A stretch of 64,000 bases of DNA from Paenibacillus ottowii (GTDB lineage Bacteria > Bacillota > Bacilli > Paenibacillales > Paenibacillaceae), in NCBI RefSeq assembly GCF_006874425.1, contig NZ_VIJZ01000004.1, positions 496,001 through 560,000 on the forward strand, written 5' to 3'. Positions 41,257 to 50,183 of the stretch are shown here, in pieces. Position 1 is the first letter of the stretch. Each line of letters begins with the position of its first letter. Position numbers and translations under genes: made by a program. The notes under the pieces are model-generated. The model did not search any database, was not told where the DNA came from, and worked only from the letters and a program-made list of their open reading frames with translations.

Positions 41257-42147
41257 TTAAGCGGTTGTAGGCTTGTGCAACAAACCTTGTTCTAATGGAT
41301 GCAATGAAATCCTTGTCTGTTGGTAAGCGGGGAATGTTTCTTCCTTACTGTATGATCCAATTTTTAAAGCTGCGTCCAGTGCCCGTAGTAAGGAGCCCAC
41401 GAATTGCTCTGGAGAAAAGTAAATGCTTTTCCCGACCATATGAATGTGAAGCTCGTTATGGTCACGGTTGCTTACAGACAGCAATAAACCTTGACCCTGA
41501 AAACCGGTACCGATTGCACGTATTTTGTTTATACTTGATAGCAGCATTTCCGTTTTCAGCGCACGTCCTTGTTCCTCTACAAACACAGATATTAGTCGTT
41601 TGTCTGTAACGATAACAATTTGGTTACCCTGAAACGTATGGCTAAGGTGCAGGAAATCTTTATACACTCCAATAGTCTGCTCATGCGGGGAAACAATCCC
41701 CATCCGTACAAACTCATCCAACTCCGCGACATCGGGCTCCTGATGATTTTTGATTCGTTTTTTGATATTGAACTGAAGGGTCAAGATTCCTAGGATAGCT
41801 ATTAGAAAAGCACTAAGACGGACGTGATATATAAAGAACATCAGAACGATAAAACCGCCCAGTAACCATTGTCCCCAAGTCAAATAACGTAGCTTTTGCT
41901 GAACTGTACGGCGATAATAACCGTAGCCCTTTCCCGGTTGATACTCTTTACTAAACTTCGTCATACCACGCATCATGGTTAATCCATAGATCGATAAGAC
42001 TGTCATTGCGAGCCCCAGGAGCGCCATAAACCATTCCTCAGCCGCAACGCCAACTAAAGTACACAGGCCAAACATGATGAGCCCTGCCCAGCAGGCAAAC
42101 CTTTTTATCCGAACCTGCTTCTGAATCGAACGAACCAATTCTTCCAT
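41257..42147 (-). CDS. Membrane protein with C-terminal PH-like domain, function unknown
   Basis: A 296-residue protein with four hydrophobic segments in the N-terminal half (FACWAGLIMFGLCTLVGVAA; WFMALLGLAMTVLSIYGLTM; LTWGQWLLGGFIVLMFFIYH; LSAFLIAILGILTL). The soluble C-terminal part (about 165-270: HEQTIGVYKDFLHLSHTFQG..., IVIVTDKRLISVF) has the strand pattern of bacterial PH/YcxB-like domains. No known activity. Its start follows the stop of a 41-codon gene by two bases, with CAGGAGGATTAAGA as ribosome site, so translation is coupled. Confidence 0.6.
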   Translation of the reverse strand: MEELVRSIQKQVRIKRFACWAGLIMFGLCTLVGVAAEEWFMALLGLAMTVLSIYGLTMMRGMTKFSKEYQPGKGYGYYRRTVQQKLRYLTWGQWLLGGFIVLMFFIYHVRLSAFLIAILGILTLQFNIKKRIKNHQEPDVAELDEFVRMGIVSPHEQTIGVYKDFLHLSHTFQGNQIVIVTDKRLISVFVEEQGRALKTEMLLSSINKIRAIGTGFQGQGLLLSVSNRDHNELHIHMVGKSIYFSPEQFVGSLLRALDAALKIGSYSKEETFPAYQQTRISLHPLEQGLLHKPTTA

Positions 42148-42149
42148 TC

Positions 42150-42275
42150 TTAATCCTCCTGATCTAGTACATAGGTAATGATTGGAATTTCATGTAGTCC
42201 TATCGTACCATCTGATAGCCTTTTTCGTAAATTGATAGATATAGAAAATCCAAAGACAGAAAGAAATTTGCGCAT
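42150..42275 (-). CDS. 41-residue upstream protein coupled to the membrane gene
   Basis: ATG 42275 has GGTGGAGGT eight bases upstream. The product (MRKFLSVFGFSISINLRKRL then SDGTIGLHEIPIITYVLDQED) has an amphipathic basic start and an acidic end. Its last codons carry the ribosome site of the next gene (CAGGAGGAT), the stop and next start reading TAAGAATG. It may be a true small protein or a regulatory leader. No family recognised. Confidence 0.5.
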   Translation of the reverse strand: MRKFLSVFGFSISINLRKRLSDGTIGLHEIPIITYVLDQED

Positions 42276-42312
42276 GGATCTTACCTCCACCTGAACTTTA
42301 GACACCAAAATC

Positions 42313-42350
42313 AAAAAAAACGGGCCTACTCATGAGTAGCAGAAGCCTCT
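42313..42350 (-). terminator. Intrinsic terminator in the leader of the 41-aa gene
   Basis: On the minus strand GGC-TTCT-GCTACTCATGAGTAG-GCC, containing the 14-bp perfect palindrome CTACTCATGAGTAG (42326-42339), followed by CG and eight T (42313-42320). No other minus-strand gene ends here, so it looks like an attenuator. Confidence 0.5.
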
Positions 42351-42361
42351 AAAATAACAAA

Positions 42362-42375
42362 TGTAAGTGCTTACA
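42362..42375. promoter_or_regulatory. cre-like palindrome before the ABC importer operon
   Basis: TGTAAGTGCTTACA matches the CcpA consensus except one central base. It sits 25 bp before the first ribosome site of the importer operon. Confidence 0.5.
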
Positions 42376-42399
42376 CGAAAAAGAAGGGAGGTCTTCTGT

Positions 42400-43362
42400 A
42401 TGAGTACAGGATGGAAAAATCCACAGCCACAGCCGCCCATCCGATCGGGGAGATGGACATCACTAGCCCGCAGATGGGGTGGGCAAAAACATTTGCAGAC
42501 CATGGCACTGCTTGGAGTGGTATGGATGATTATTTTCCATTACATTCCGATGTACGGCATTTTGATTGCTTTCAAACATTTTGACATTATTGGTACTATA
42601 TCAAGCGCGCCATGGGCGGGGTTAGAACATTTTCGCGCCTTCTTGGCGGATGATAACTTCTGGTATATTGTCAAAAATACTCTGGGCATTAGCCTGCTCA
42701 AGCTGGCGATCGGGTTCCCGTTACCTATTGTATTTGCTCTGTTTCTGAATGAGATTCGGTCTACACGGTTCAAAAAATCCATTCAGACTATTTCGTACCT
42801 TCCTCACTTTTTATCATGGGTCATTCTTGGCGGGATTTTAACGACATGGCTGGCGGATACAGGGATGATTAATCAATTGTTGCTGGCTTGGGGCTGGATC
42901 GACCAACCGATTAGTTATCTTGCAGAGCCGGGCTATTTTTGGGCTATCGTCGTTAGCTCGGACATTTGGAAGGAGCTTGGATGGTCAGCCATTATCTATT
43001 TGGCGGCAATGGCGGGCGTATCAACGGACATGTACGAGGCGGCCACCATTGATGGTGCAGGACGGTTTCAGAAAATGTGGTATGTCACACTTCCCGCCAT
43101 CAAGGGTACAATTTCCATTTTGTTTATTTTAGCGGTCAGCGGCATATTGAACTCCAACTTTGATCAAATTCTTGTCCTGCGTAACTCGTTGAATGAAAGT
43201 GCAAGTAATGTAGTTGATATTTATGTATATCAGGTGGGCATTCAGCAGGGACGTTTTTCATATTCTACTGCGGTCGGATTACTGAAATCGGTTCTTGCTC
43301 TCATATTGCTGCTGATAGCCAATTCTGTAACCAAACGAATGAATAACACCTCTCTATTTTAG
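42400..43362 (+). CDS. ABC sugar transporter permease, LplB type
   Basis: A 320-residue CUT1-type permease with six membrane segments and the EAA loop YEAATIDGAGRFQKMWYVTLP near residue 225 (shown as EAATIDGAGRFQKMWYVTLP). Such permeases import oligosaccharides together with a second permease and a lipoprotein receptor. The ATP-binding subunit (usually a shared MsmX/MsmK) is not here. ATG 42400 follows GGGAGGT; the frame extends upstream to 42367 without a site. First gene of a five-gene unit with a two-component system. Confidence 0.88.
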   Translation: MSTGWKNPQPQPPIRSGRWTSLARRWGGQKHLQTMALLGVVWMIIFHYIPMYGILIAFKHFDIIGTISSAPWAGLEHFRAFLADDNFWYIVKNTLGISLLKLAIGFPLPIVFALFLNEIRSTRFKKSIQTISYLPHFLSWVILGGILTTWLADTGMINQLLLAWGWIDQPISYLAEPGYFWAIVVSSDIWKELGWSAIIYLAAMAGVSTDMYEAATIDGAGRFQKMWYVTLPAIKGTISILFILAVSGILNSNFDQILVLRNSLNESASNVVDIYVYQVGIQQGRFSYSTAVGLLKSVLALILLLIANSVTKRMNNTSLF

Positions 43363-43377
43363 AAGGAGGACGGATGC

Positions 43378-44265
43378 ATGCAGCTATTGCGACGCAGAAC
43401 AGCAGGCGAAGCGATATTCGATTTTTTTAACAACGTTTTTATGTTGGTCATTTGTTTTGTGACGTTATATCCCGTGTGGTATGTGCTGGTGAACTCCTTT
43501 AACGAAGGAGCAGACGCAATGCGAGGCGGCATTTACTGGTGGCCGAGACTCTTTAGTCTCAGCAGCTATCAGGCTGTATTTGCCAATAGCGGCATTATGA
43601 CTGCGATGGGAGTGACGGTCGCCAAGACGCTAATCGGCACGATCGTTCATGTGTTTTTTACCGCCATGATTGCATATGCATATTCCCGTAGAGAGCTGAT
43701 CGGGCGTAAGCTGTATATGCTGATCGGCACCATTACCCTGTTTTTTGGCGGGGGGCTGATTCCAACGTATTTGCTGATTCGTGATCTCGGGCTGCTGGAC
43801 AGCTTTTGGGTGTACATTATTCCTGCGATGTTCAGCTTTTTTGACCTTATTATTTTTATGGCTTTTTTTCGGGAGCTGCCGGATGCACTGGAGGAAGCGG
43901 CGAAAATAGATGGAGCGAACGACTTCAGCATCTTTTGCCGGATTGTGCTTCCTGTTTCCATGCCAGTAGTAGCGACAATTGCCTTGTTTCATGGGGTGTA
44001 CCAGTGGAACGATTATTTTACAGGAATGATCTATATTAATAATACAGATCTTCAGCCGATTCAGACGTATTTGTACCGGGTTGTTGCCCAATCCAGCTCA
44101 AATCAAATGATGTCTGCCGCACCCGGGATTGTCGCCCAGTCTGTTACTTCGCAGTCCATCAAACTGGCGACGATGGTTATAACGACTTTACCGATTGTAC
44201 TTGTATATCCATTTTTGCAAAAATATTTTGTCAAAGGGCTAATGATCGGCTCGATCAAGGGATAG
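43378..44265 (+). CDS. ABC sugar transporter permease, LplC/YtcP type
   Basis: A 295-residue partner permease with six segments; EAA loop EEAAKIDGANDFSIFCRIVL near residue 175, GLIPTYLLIRDLGLLDSFWV in the periplasmic turn and the C-terminal YPFLQKYFVKGLMIGSIKG typical of the LplC/YtcP group. AGAAGGAGGAC precedes ATG 43378. Starts 15 bases after the first permease. Confidence 0.88.
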   Translation: MQLLRRRTAGEAIFDFFNNVFMLVICFVTLYPVWYVLVNSFNEGADAMRGGIYWWPRLFSLSSYQAVFANSGIMTAMGVTVAKTLIGTIVHVFFTAMIAYAYSRRELIGRKLYMLIGTITLFFGGGLIPTYLLIRDLGLLDSFWVYIIPAMFSFFDLIIFMAFFRELPDALEEAAKIDGANDFSIFCRIVLPVSMPVVATIALFHGVYQWNDYFTGMIYINNTDLQPIQTYLYRVVAQSSSNQMMSAAPGIVAQSVTSQSIKLATMVITTLPIVLVYPFLQKYFVKGLMIGSIKG

Positions 44266-44288
44266 CACATCATTCAAAGGGGAGATTT

Positions 44289-45938
44289 ATGATGAACATT
44301 CGCAAATGGCAGAAGGGGTTGCTAGCCGTGATGCTGCTGATAGGTCCGCTCGCGGGATGTACGTCGGGTGGAAATGGCGCTGCCACGGAATTGAAGGACG
44401 AGAAAACCAAGGCTACGGCAGATGCGCCAGGCTGGAAGGCGGATACAGAGCCGATTACGTTTGACTGGTATTTGAATTTTTCCTGGTTTCCAAACAAGTG
44501 GGGGACGGATATGACTTCGAAGTATGTGACACAAAAGACCGGGGTCAGTGTTAATTTTATCGTACCCGCAGGAAATGAAAATGAAAAGCTGAATACCATG
44601 CTCGCCTCCGGCAAGCTGCCTGATTTTGTCACGCTCAGTTGGGGAGAAGATGCGGTCAAGAAAATGATTGAGGGCAAGATGGTCCTTCCACTTAATAAGC
44701 TGGCTGAGAAATACGATCCGTATCTGCTTAAAGTGGCTGATCCTGCGAAAATGTCCTGGTATCGTCAAACAGACGGAAATGTATATGGGTATCCTAACGC
44801 ATCCTCTTCACCGCAGGATTACCAAAAATACGGCCAAAATTTTGTCTCCAATCAAACGTTTATGGTTCGTAAGGATATGTACGAGGCGATTGGCAAGCCG
44901 GATATGAGAACACCGGAAGGATTTTTGAAAGCGCTTCAAAAGGCGAAAGAGAAATTTCCGGAGGTGAACGGTCAGCCGCTGATTCCGATAGGGTTTCACG
45001 AATTTACGGATAACGGAAATTATTCTTTTGAAGACTATTTACTCAATTTTCTAGCTATTCCTCATGAGAAGGACGGAAAGCTGTATGACCGTCGGTCGGA
45101 CGAAGAGTACATTCGCTGGCTCAAAACATTCCGCCAAGCCAATGAGCAGGGCCTGATCGCCAAGGATGTATTTATCGACAAACGTCCGCAAATGGAAGAA
45201 AAGGTGGCACAGGGACGTTATTTTGCCATGCTATATCAGCGCTCTGATTTTGCTACACAACAGGTGACATTGCATGCGAAAGATCCCAACTCCGTCTACA
45301 TTGCAGTGGATGGACCTTCCAACAGTAAGCTGGAGCCGCCAACGCTGGCTGGGCCGGGCATTTCCGGATGGACAGTGACACTTATTTCGAAGGATGTGAA
45401 AGACAAGGAGCGGGCTATTGAATTTCTGACTTATCTGATTAGTGAGGAAGGGAACCGTGATCTGTATCTGGGGGAGCAGGGAAAGCTGTGGGACCCAGTT
45501 AACGGTAAGCCAGCCTTCAAGCCAGAGGTACTGGAGCTGCTGAACAAGGATCGCTCTGCTTTTGACAAAAAGTATGGCGCTTCCTCCACCTTCTGGATGC
45601 TGATGGATACAAATATGAGTTTGCAGTGGGCGCCGCCCAGCGTCGAACCGTATAAGCAGCCGGAAGATTGGACGAAAGGCAAGACTCACAGCTTCTCCCA
45701 ATATGAAAATATCAAACCGACCGGAACTTCAGCAGAAGGCATTGCGTCAGGCCAAATAGACAAAATTTGGGGTAAGGCATTACCGAAGCTGTTGCTGGCT
45801 TCCTCGGATGAGGAATTTGACCAGTTGTTTGCTCGTTTTTTGGAAGACCGTAGAAAAGCAGGCTATGACAAGGTATTGGCTTATCAGCAAAAAGCTTATG
45901 AGGAAAACCTTAAGAAAATAGAAGAGTTCACGAAATGA
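44289..45938 (+). CDS. Extracellular solute-binding lipoprotein of the importer
   Basis: A 549-residue binding protein of the large LipO/YtcQ type. Lipobox GPLAGC places the lipid-anchored Cys at residue 24, after a 20-residue signal. A short Gly/Ala/Lys-rich linker leads to the sugar-binding fold (WYLNFSWFPNKWGTDMTSKY near the start). It would capture oligosaccharides at the outer membrane face and deliver them to the two permeases. GGGGAGATTT precedes ATG 44289 (or the next ATG 44292). Ligand unknown; LplABC/YtcQ relatives handle uronic or plant-wall sugars in some species. Confidence 0.88.
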   Translation: MMNIRKWQKGLLAVMLLIGPLAGCTSGGNGAATELKDEKTKATADAPGWKADTEPITFDWYLNFSWFPNKWGTDMTSKYVTQKTGVSVNFIVPAGNENEKLNTMLASGKLPDFVTLSWGEDAVKKMIEGKMVLPLNKLAEKYDPYLLKVADPAKMSWYRQTDGNVYGYPNASSSPQDYQKYGQNFVSNQTFMVRKDMYEAIGKPDMRTPEGFLKALQKAKEKFPEVNGQPLIPIGFHEFTDNGNYSFEDYLLNFLAIPHEKDGKLYDRRSDEEYIRWLKTFRQANEQGLIAKDVFIDKRPQMEEKVAQGRYFAMLYQRSDFATQQVTLHAKDPNSVYIAVDGPSNSKLEPPTLAGPGISGWTVTLISKDVKDKERAIEFLTYLISEEGNRDLYLGEQGKLWDPVNGKPAFKPEVLELLNKDRSAFDKKYGASSTFWMLMDTNMSLQWAPPSVEPYKQPEDWTKGKTHSFSQYENIKPTGTSAEGIASGQIDKIWGKALPKLLLASSDEEFDQLFARFLEDRRKAGYDKVLAYQQKAYEENLKKIEEFTK

Positions 45939-45982
45939 TTTTGTTTAATACTTTATCTATTGAATGCTGAGGATGTGATTTC

Positions 45983-47944
45983 ATGTCAGGCCGTGTACGT
46001 TTTCAGATGAAGAGCCTGCTGCGCCGTCACATATGGCAGTGGCTGACGGATACGGCCGTTCAGCTAGGCGGTTGCTCTCTTCAAGTCAAGCCCATTGTCG
46101 CTTATATCGGAGTCATTTTAATCCCGGTTGTAGTGTTCTCGCTTTATACCTTTCATCAATTGTACGAGAACACCATACACGACATTACCGTACAAAATCA
46201 GTATGTACTCGATACAGAACTGGCCCAGATTCACAGTAATATGGAAATTATGGAGCGGACCGCCCAGCTTGCGATTTCAGATCGCAACGTACTTCATTAT
46301 CTAACCGAGGAACGTGAAATAAGCAGCGATGAGCTGGTTCAATTTAACTTAAATGTGTTTCCCAATTTACAGCACTTGCTCTACAGCAATCCCAACATTG
46401 AGAATATCCGGCTGTATACGAGTAATCCCCAGGCACATGAAATATGGCCTATGATTTTCAATGAATCACGCCTGCCTAAAACTTCCTGGCTGACAACAGC
46501 TCAACATCAGCAAGGAAGAATATGGTGGGATATATATAAGGGACCTAAGAGCTTATTGCAGGGGCAAGCAGGGCAGGAAAGTGAAGCGGTACGCTATATG
46601 GCATTGCTGCGTGAAATTCAGGCTAGCGGGGGAAAACACGCAGGCTTGGTAGAAACAAGCATGAGGCTGGAGCTCTTTTCACCTAAAGTATTCGGTACCC
46701 CGCAACGTGAATATGCATGGCAAATGTTCATTCTGAACGGCAAGAATTCTATCTCAAACGGTGGAAAATCAGTGTCTTCTACTAACATTACTGCCGATTC
46801 CTTTCAATCCGGTCCCATTCCTATCCCTCTGTCCGATGTGCACCATCTGTTACAGTCCCGCGTTCAGGGACAGGGTGGTGTTTTTGACTTTACCTATGGG
46901 AATAAGTCTTATCTTGGTTTGTACCGTTATATAGAAGGGCTGGATGCGTATCTGCTAAATGTAGTGGCGCTGGACGGTCCGCTGGGTGATCTCCGTCAAA
47001 AGCGCAATGCCATGCTGCTCATTATTAGTATGTTGATTTTGTTGATGTCCGTCATTTCGTATACCTTGCACGCTCTTATTCTCAAACAACTGCATACACT
47101 GCGTGAATCTATGAAAAAAGTTCAGCAGGAGGGCGACTTCCAGCTTAGAATTCCAGTATATGGGCGGGGAGAAGTCGCCGAGCTGGCACTATATTTTCGC
47201 AGTTTGCTAGGTCGGATTAACGTGCTGATTGCTGAGGCTGTACACAAGCAGGCTGCTGCTCAGGAGGCAGAGCTACAAGGGCTCAAGCATCAGATTGATT
47301 CCCATTTTCTCTATAATACATTGGAAAATCTGAAAATGATGGCGGAAATCGAGCGGCAGTATCCACTGTCAGATGCTCTCACTTCCCTAGGTTCAATGAT
47401 GCGTTATAATCTCCAATGGTCCGGGCCGTGTGTCGCGTTGCGGGATGAAATCCGTCACATTCAGCATTATGTGGCCATTATGAACATTCGCCATGACAAC
47501 CAGATTGAGTTGGACATTCGCCTGTCGTCGACGTTTATGGAATTGGAAATGCTGAAAATGTCGCTGCAGCCTGTAGTCGAAAATGCGATAAAACACGGTT
47601 GGAGTGCTTTACAAGGCCCATTGCGCATCACCATTGAAGCATACGCCAAGGAGGATATCGTGGAGCTGCGTATACAGGATAACGGAGTGGGGATATCCGC
47701 AGAAAGAAAAAACGCCATCATGGCTGGGCTGGTGCAGACGGAAATACATTCCCGCGAGCATGGGATGAGTGGAGGGATCGGCTTGTTTAATGTGCATCGC
47801 CGTTTGAGTATGCAGTATGGTGTAGGTTATGGTATAAAACTGGACAGCATCCCAGGACAATCGACTACAGTAACCCTGATTTTGCCTAGACGTCATATCA
47901 CAGGGGGGACGAAGCATGACAACCAAGCTGCTGATTGCGGATGA
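45983..47944 (+). CDS. YesM-type sensor histidine kinase
   Basis: A 653-residue membrane kinase: TM1 about 37-57 (VAYIGVILIPVVVFSLYTF), an extracellular sensor part to about 345, TM2 about 345-365 (AMLLIISMLILLMSVISYTL), HAMP (about 365-420), His_kinase with the phospho-acceptor His441 in IDSHFLYNTLENLK (Ser replaces the usual Pro before His), and HATPase with PVVENAIKHGW, DNGVGIS and GGIGLFNVHRRL. It should sense the sugar or the loaded lipoprotein and signal to the regulator encoded next, with which it overlaps by 29 bases. Confidence 0.9.
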   Translation: MSGRVRFQMKSLLRRHIWQWLTDTAVQLGGCSLQVKPIVAYIGVILIPVVVFSLYTFHQLYENTIHDITVQNQYVLDTELAQIHSNMEIMERTAQLAISDRNVLHYLTEEREISSDELVQFNLNVFPNLQHLLYSNPNIENIRLYTSNPQAHEIWPMIFNESRLPKTSWLTTAQHQQGRIWWDIYKGPKSLLQGQAGQESEAVRYMALLREIQASGGKHAGLVETSMRLELFSPKVFGTPQREYAWQMFILNGKNSISNGGKSVSSTNITADSFQSGPIPIPLSDVHHLLQSRVQGQGGVFDFTYGNKSYLGLYRYIEGLDAYLLNVVALDGPLGDLRQKRNAMLLIISMLILLMSVISYTLHALILKQLHTLRESMKKVQQEGDFQLRIPVYGRGEVAELALYFRSLLGRINVLIAEAVHKQAAAQEAELQGLKHQIDSHFLYNTLENLKMMAEIERQYPLSDALTSLGSMMRYNLQWSGPCVALRDEIRHIQHYVAIMNIRHDNQIELDIRLSSTFMELEMLKMSLQPVVENAIKHGWSALQGPLRITIEAYAKEDIVELRIQDNGVGISAERKNAIMAGLVQTEIHSREHGMSGGIGLFNVHRRLSMQYGVGYGIKLDSIPGQSTTVTLILPRRHITGGTKHDNQAADCG

Positions 47945-48716
47945 CGAAAAGAACATTCGAATGGGGCTTCAAGCCATGATCGAACGGGAATATTCCGGTC
48001 TATATGAATGTATGCTGGTCAAGGACGGAAAGGAAGCCTGGCAGCAGGTAACACAGTTTTTACCCGAGTTGGTGATAACGGATATCCGTATGCCGATAAT
48101 GGATGGAATTATGCTGATGCAGCATATTCGCAAGCTGGAGCCGCGACGCAGGCCTTTGGTAATCATTCTTAGTGGATATGACGAATTTCAATACGCGCGC
48201 GAAGCGATTCGTTGCGGAGCACGGGAATATTTGCTGAAGCCGATTGTGAGAGAGGAACTGTTCGGTGCGCTAGCAGTTTTGAACGAAGAATTGCAGCAAA
48301 GGAACGCTCTATTAAACGATGGTGTTGATAACGGGCAGATAGATAGAGTGACTGGGAGAACGGGCGTTGCCAGTGCAATTGCTGATAGAAGCGGCAGTAT
48401 GACGCGAGCCATCCAGTACATCCATGCTCATTACAGCGATGATTTGAATATGGCGGTAGTATCCAATTCAGTATCCTTGAATTATACGTATTTTAGTCAG
48501 GCATTCAAAGCCTATACAGGTCTTAGTTTTGTCCAATATTTAAAGAAGCTGCGCATTGCAGAAGCCAAAAAGCTGCTGGAGTGTCGAGAGGGCAGGATTT
48601 ATGAAATTGCGGCTACCGTGGGCTTTGACAATACCAAGCATTTTAACAAGGTGTTCCGTGAGCTGGAGGGGATGACTCCGCAGCAGTTTCGATTAAAGAG
48701 TTTAAAGGGTAATTGA
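47916..48716 (+). CDS. YesN-type AraC response regulator (short form)
   Basis: A 266-residue regulator: receiver domain (1-120) with acidic pocket Asp9/Asp10, phosphorylation site Asp56 (ELVITDIRMPIMDG) and Lys in LLKPI; an unstructured linker (about 130-160); AraC helix-turn-helix pair (about 165-262, e.g. NTKHFNKVFRELEGMTPQQF). Most YesN-type proteins next to CUT1 importers are near 500 residues, so the long middle domain is missing here. It presumably activates the importer operon. ATG 47916 overlaps the kinase gene, and GGGGGGACGAAGC provides the site. Confidence 0.9.
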   Translation: MTTKLLIADDEKNIRMGLQAMIEREYSGLYECMLVKDGKEAWQQVTQFLPELVITDIRMPIMDGIMLMQHIRKLEPRRRPLVIILSGYDEFQYAREAIRCGAREYLLKPIVREELFGALAVLNEELQQRNALLNDGVDNGQIDRVTGRTGVASAIADRSGSMTRAIQYIHAHYSDDLNMAVVSNSVSLNYTYFSQAFKAYTGLSFVQYLKKLRIAEAKKLLECREGRIYEIAATVGFDNTKHFNKVFRELEGMTPQQFRLKSLKGN

Positions 48717-48720
48717 GGAT

Positions 48721-48750
48721 AAGGCAGGAGAAAACTTCACTGCCTTTTTA
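48721..48750 (+). terminator. Terminator of the importer/two-component operon
   Basis: AAGGCAG / CTGCCTT followed by TTTA. Confidence 0.65.
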
Positions 48751-48851
48751 CCCTTATCCTGATATAATAGATGAAGATACACATAACCATGGCCTTCGAT
48801 CAGAAAGTTTGTACACATATCAGATAGACGCCAAACGGAAGGGGATAGCAT

Positions 48852-49664
48852 ATGGTTATTTATGAAACGGATCAAGCTTATATCATGACGACCCAGCATG
48901 ACCATGCCCGCATTTCAGGTGAGTTGGCATCACACTGGGAAGACAGTGCCTTTAAAAATAGACGTCATAAACAGGATTTTATATATGCAGCAAGGGAGCA
49001 TGACCGGGGATGGATTAGGCTCGACGCTGCTCCTTTTTGGAATGATTATGTGTCTGCCCCCTATACGTTTATTGATTTTCCGCTCAGTCCACGTTTTGTT
49101 TTCTACCGCCTCGGAATTGATGAAGTCGAGCAAGAGAATACGTATGCGGCGTTGCTGTGCAGCTTGATGTACAAGGAGCTCGTCGGACGGACCGAGCATG
49201 AAAAAGCTCAGGACAAGCAGGTTACGCATGCTTATCAAGAAGCGGAGGAACAGCGCCGCCAAAGGCTCAGACAGGAGCTGACATGCGGTGTAACCTTCGA
49301 CCATCAAGTGCGGACAGATGTACGGAGAATGTTGTTTTGCGACGAATTAAGTCTGTTTCTATGCAGCCGAGAGCCGGGTACCCCTACAGCGGATTATGAG
49401 TGGTTTGCTGAAGGTTTGAGCTTCCCGGCTGTTCGTCATGAAAGCGGGCGGGTTCGGGCTGAGTGGCTATCGGATCAGACGGTAGGTTTGTCCTTTTTTC
49501 CTTTTAAGGGCAAGGTAGAGATTACTCATACTTTCAAGAAGGTGAATAAAGAGAACATTCGCTCCTTGGGTCTTCTGGAAGCATACCGTGCCTCCGAATG
49601 CACGCATCGAACCTTTACCATTAAACATAACATGGAAGTGGGAGAACAGAAGGAGAATGCCTGA
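48852..49664 (+). CDS. DUF3891 family protein
   Basis: A 270-residue soluble protein. The N-terminal TQHDHARISGELASHW and AAREHDRGWIRLDAAP repeat the His/Asp-rich pattern of DUF3891 as I know it, which looks like a metal-binding, HD-like site. Biochemical function is not established. GGAAGGGGAT precedes ATG 48852. It is transcribed alone. Confidence 0.65.
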   Translation: MVIYETDQAYIMTTQHDHARISGELASHWEDSAFKNRRHKQDFIYAAREHDRGWIRLDAAPFWNDYVSAPYTFIDFPLSPRFVFYRLGIDEVEQENTYAALLCSLMYKELVGRTEHEKAQDKQVTHAYQEAEEQRRQRLRQELTCGVTFDHQVRTDVRRMLFCDELSLFLCSREPGTPTADYEWFAEGLSFPAVRHESGRVRAEWLSDQTVGLSFFPFKGKVEITHTFKKVNKENIRSLGLLEAYRASECTHRTFTIKHNMEVGEQKENA

Positions 49665-49730
49665 CTGTCTAATGATACAGCCTTGAACCGATATCTTATG
49701 TGTTGTTCGGATGTATAGTGGCGTCAGAGT

Positions 49731-49763
49731 AAAGCCTCCCTGAACTATAATTCAGAGAGGCTC
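49731..49763 (-). terminator. Terminator of the 45-aa gene
   Basis: On the minus strand GCCTCTCTGAA / TTCAGGGAGGC followed by TTTACT. Confidence 0.7.
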
Positions 49764-49791
49764 GCTTGTTTATTATTTTAAAATTGTACAA

Positions 49792-49929
49792 TTACGATTT
49801 TGCAGATGTTTTTGTACGGTTGACCATCGTCTGTACTTTATCCAATAGCTTATCGCGTGCTCCTTTATTTTTCATCAGATACGTAACACCCATTCCCAAT
49901 GCCGCTACAATCCATTTTTTATTCTTCAT
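49792..49929 (-). CDS. Small hypothetical membrane-associated protein (45 aa)
   Basis: ATG 49929 has AAGGAGGCG eight bases upstream. The product starts MKNKKWIVAALGMGVTYLMK, one short hydrophobic helix flanked by Lys, then a basic soluble tail NKGARDKLLDKVQTMVNR. The pattern is common among conserved small Paenibacillus/Bacillus proteins of unknown role. It has its own terminator, so it is a complete unit. The spacer 49930-50183 ahead of it shows no other gene. Confidence 0.65.
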   Translation of the reverse strand: MKNKKWIVAALGMGVTYLMKNKGARDKLLDKVQTMVNRTKTSAKS

Positions 49930-50183
49930 CAATACGCCTCCTTATGATCATGCTGTCATACACTAATGCCTAAAAAGCATCCAAAATGTGAAATGATGAA
50001 CAGGATTTTACGATTTAGTGATTCCTTGCACTCGTTCCGCATAACTATCATTTACCCTTTCCATCACATCTTACCCGTTCCTTCGGTAATGAAACGATTA
50101 CGACTGTCTTTTCACGTTTAATGGGTATTATTAAATATCCTGCCACAATGGCTTCAGACGCACATGACAGGGAGGTCTTTGTT

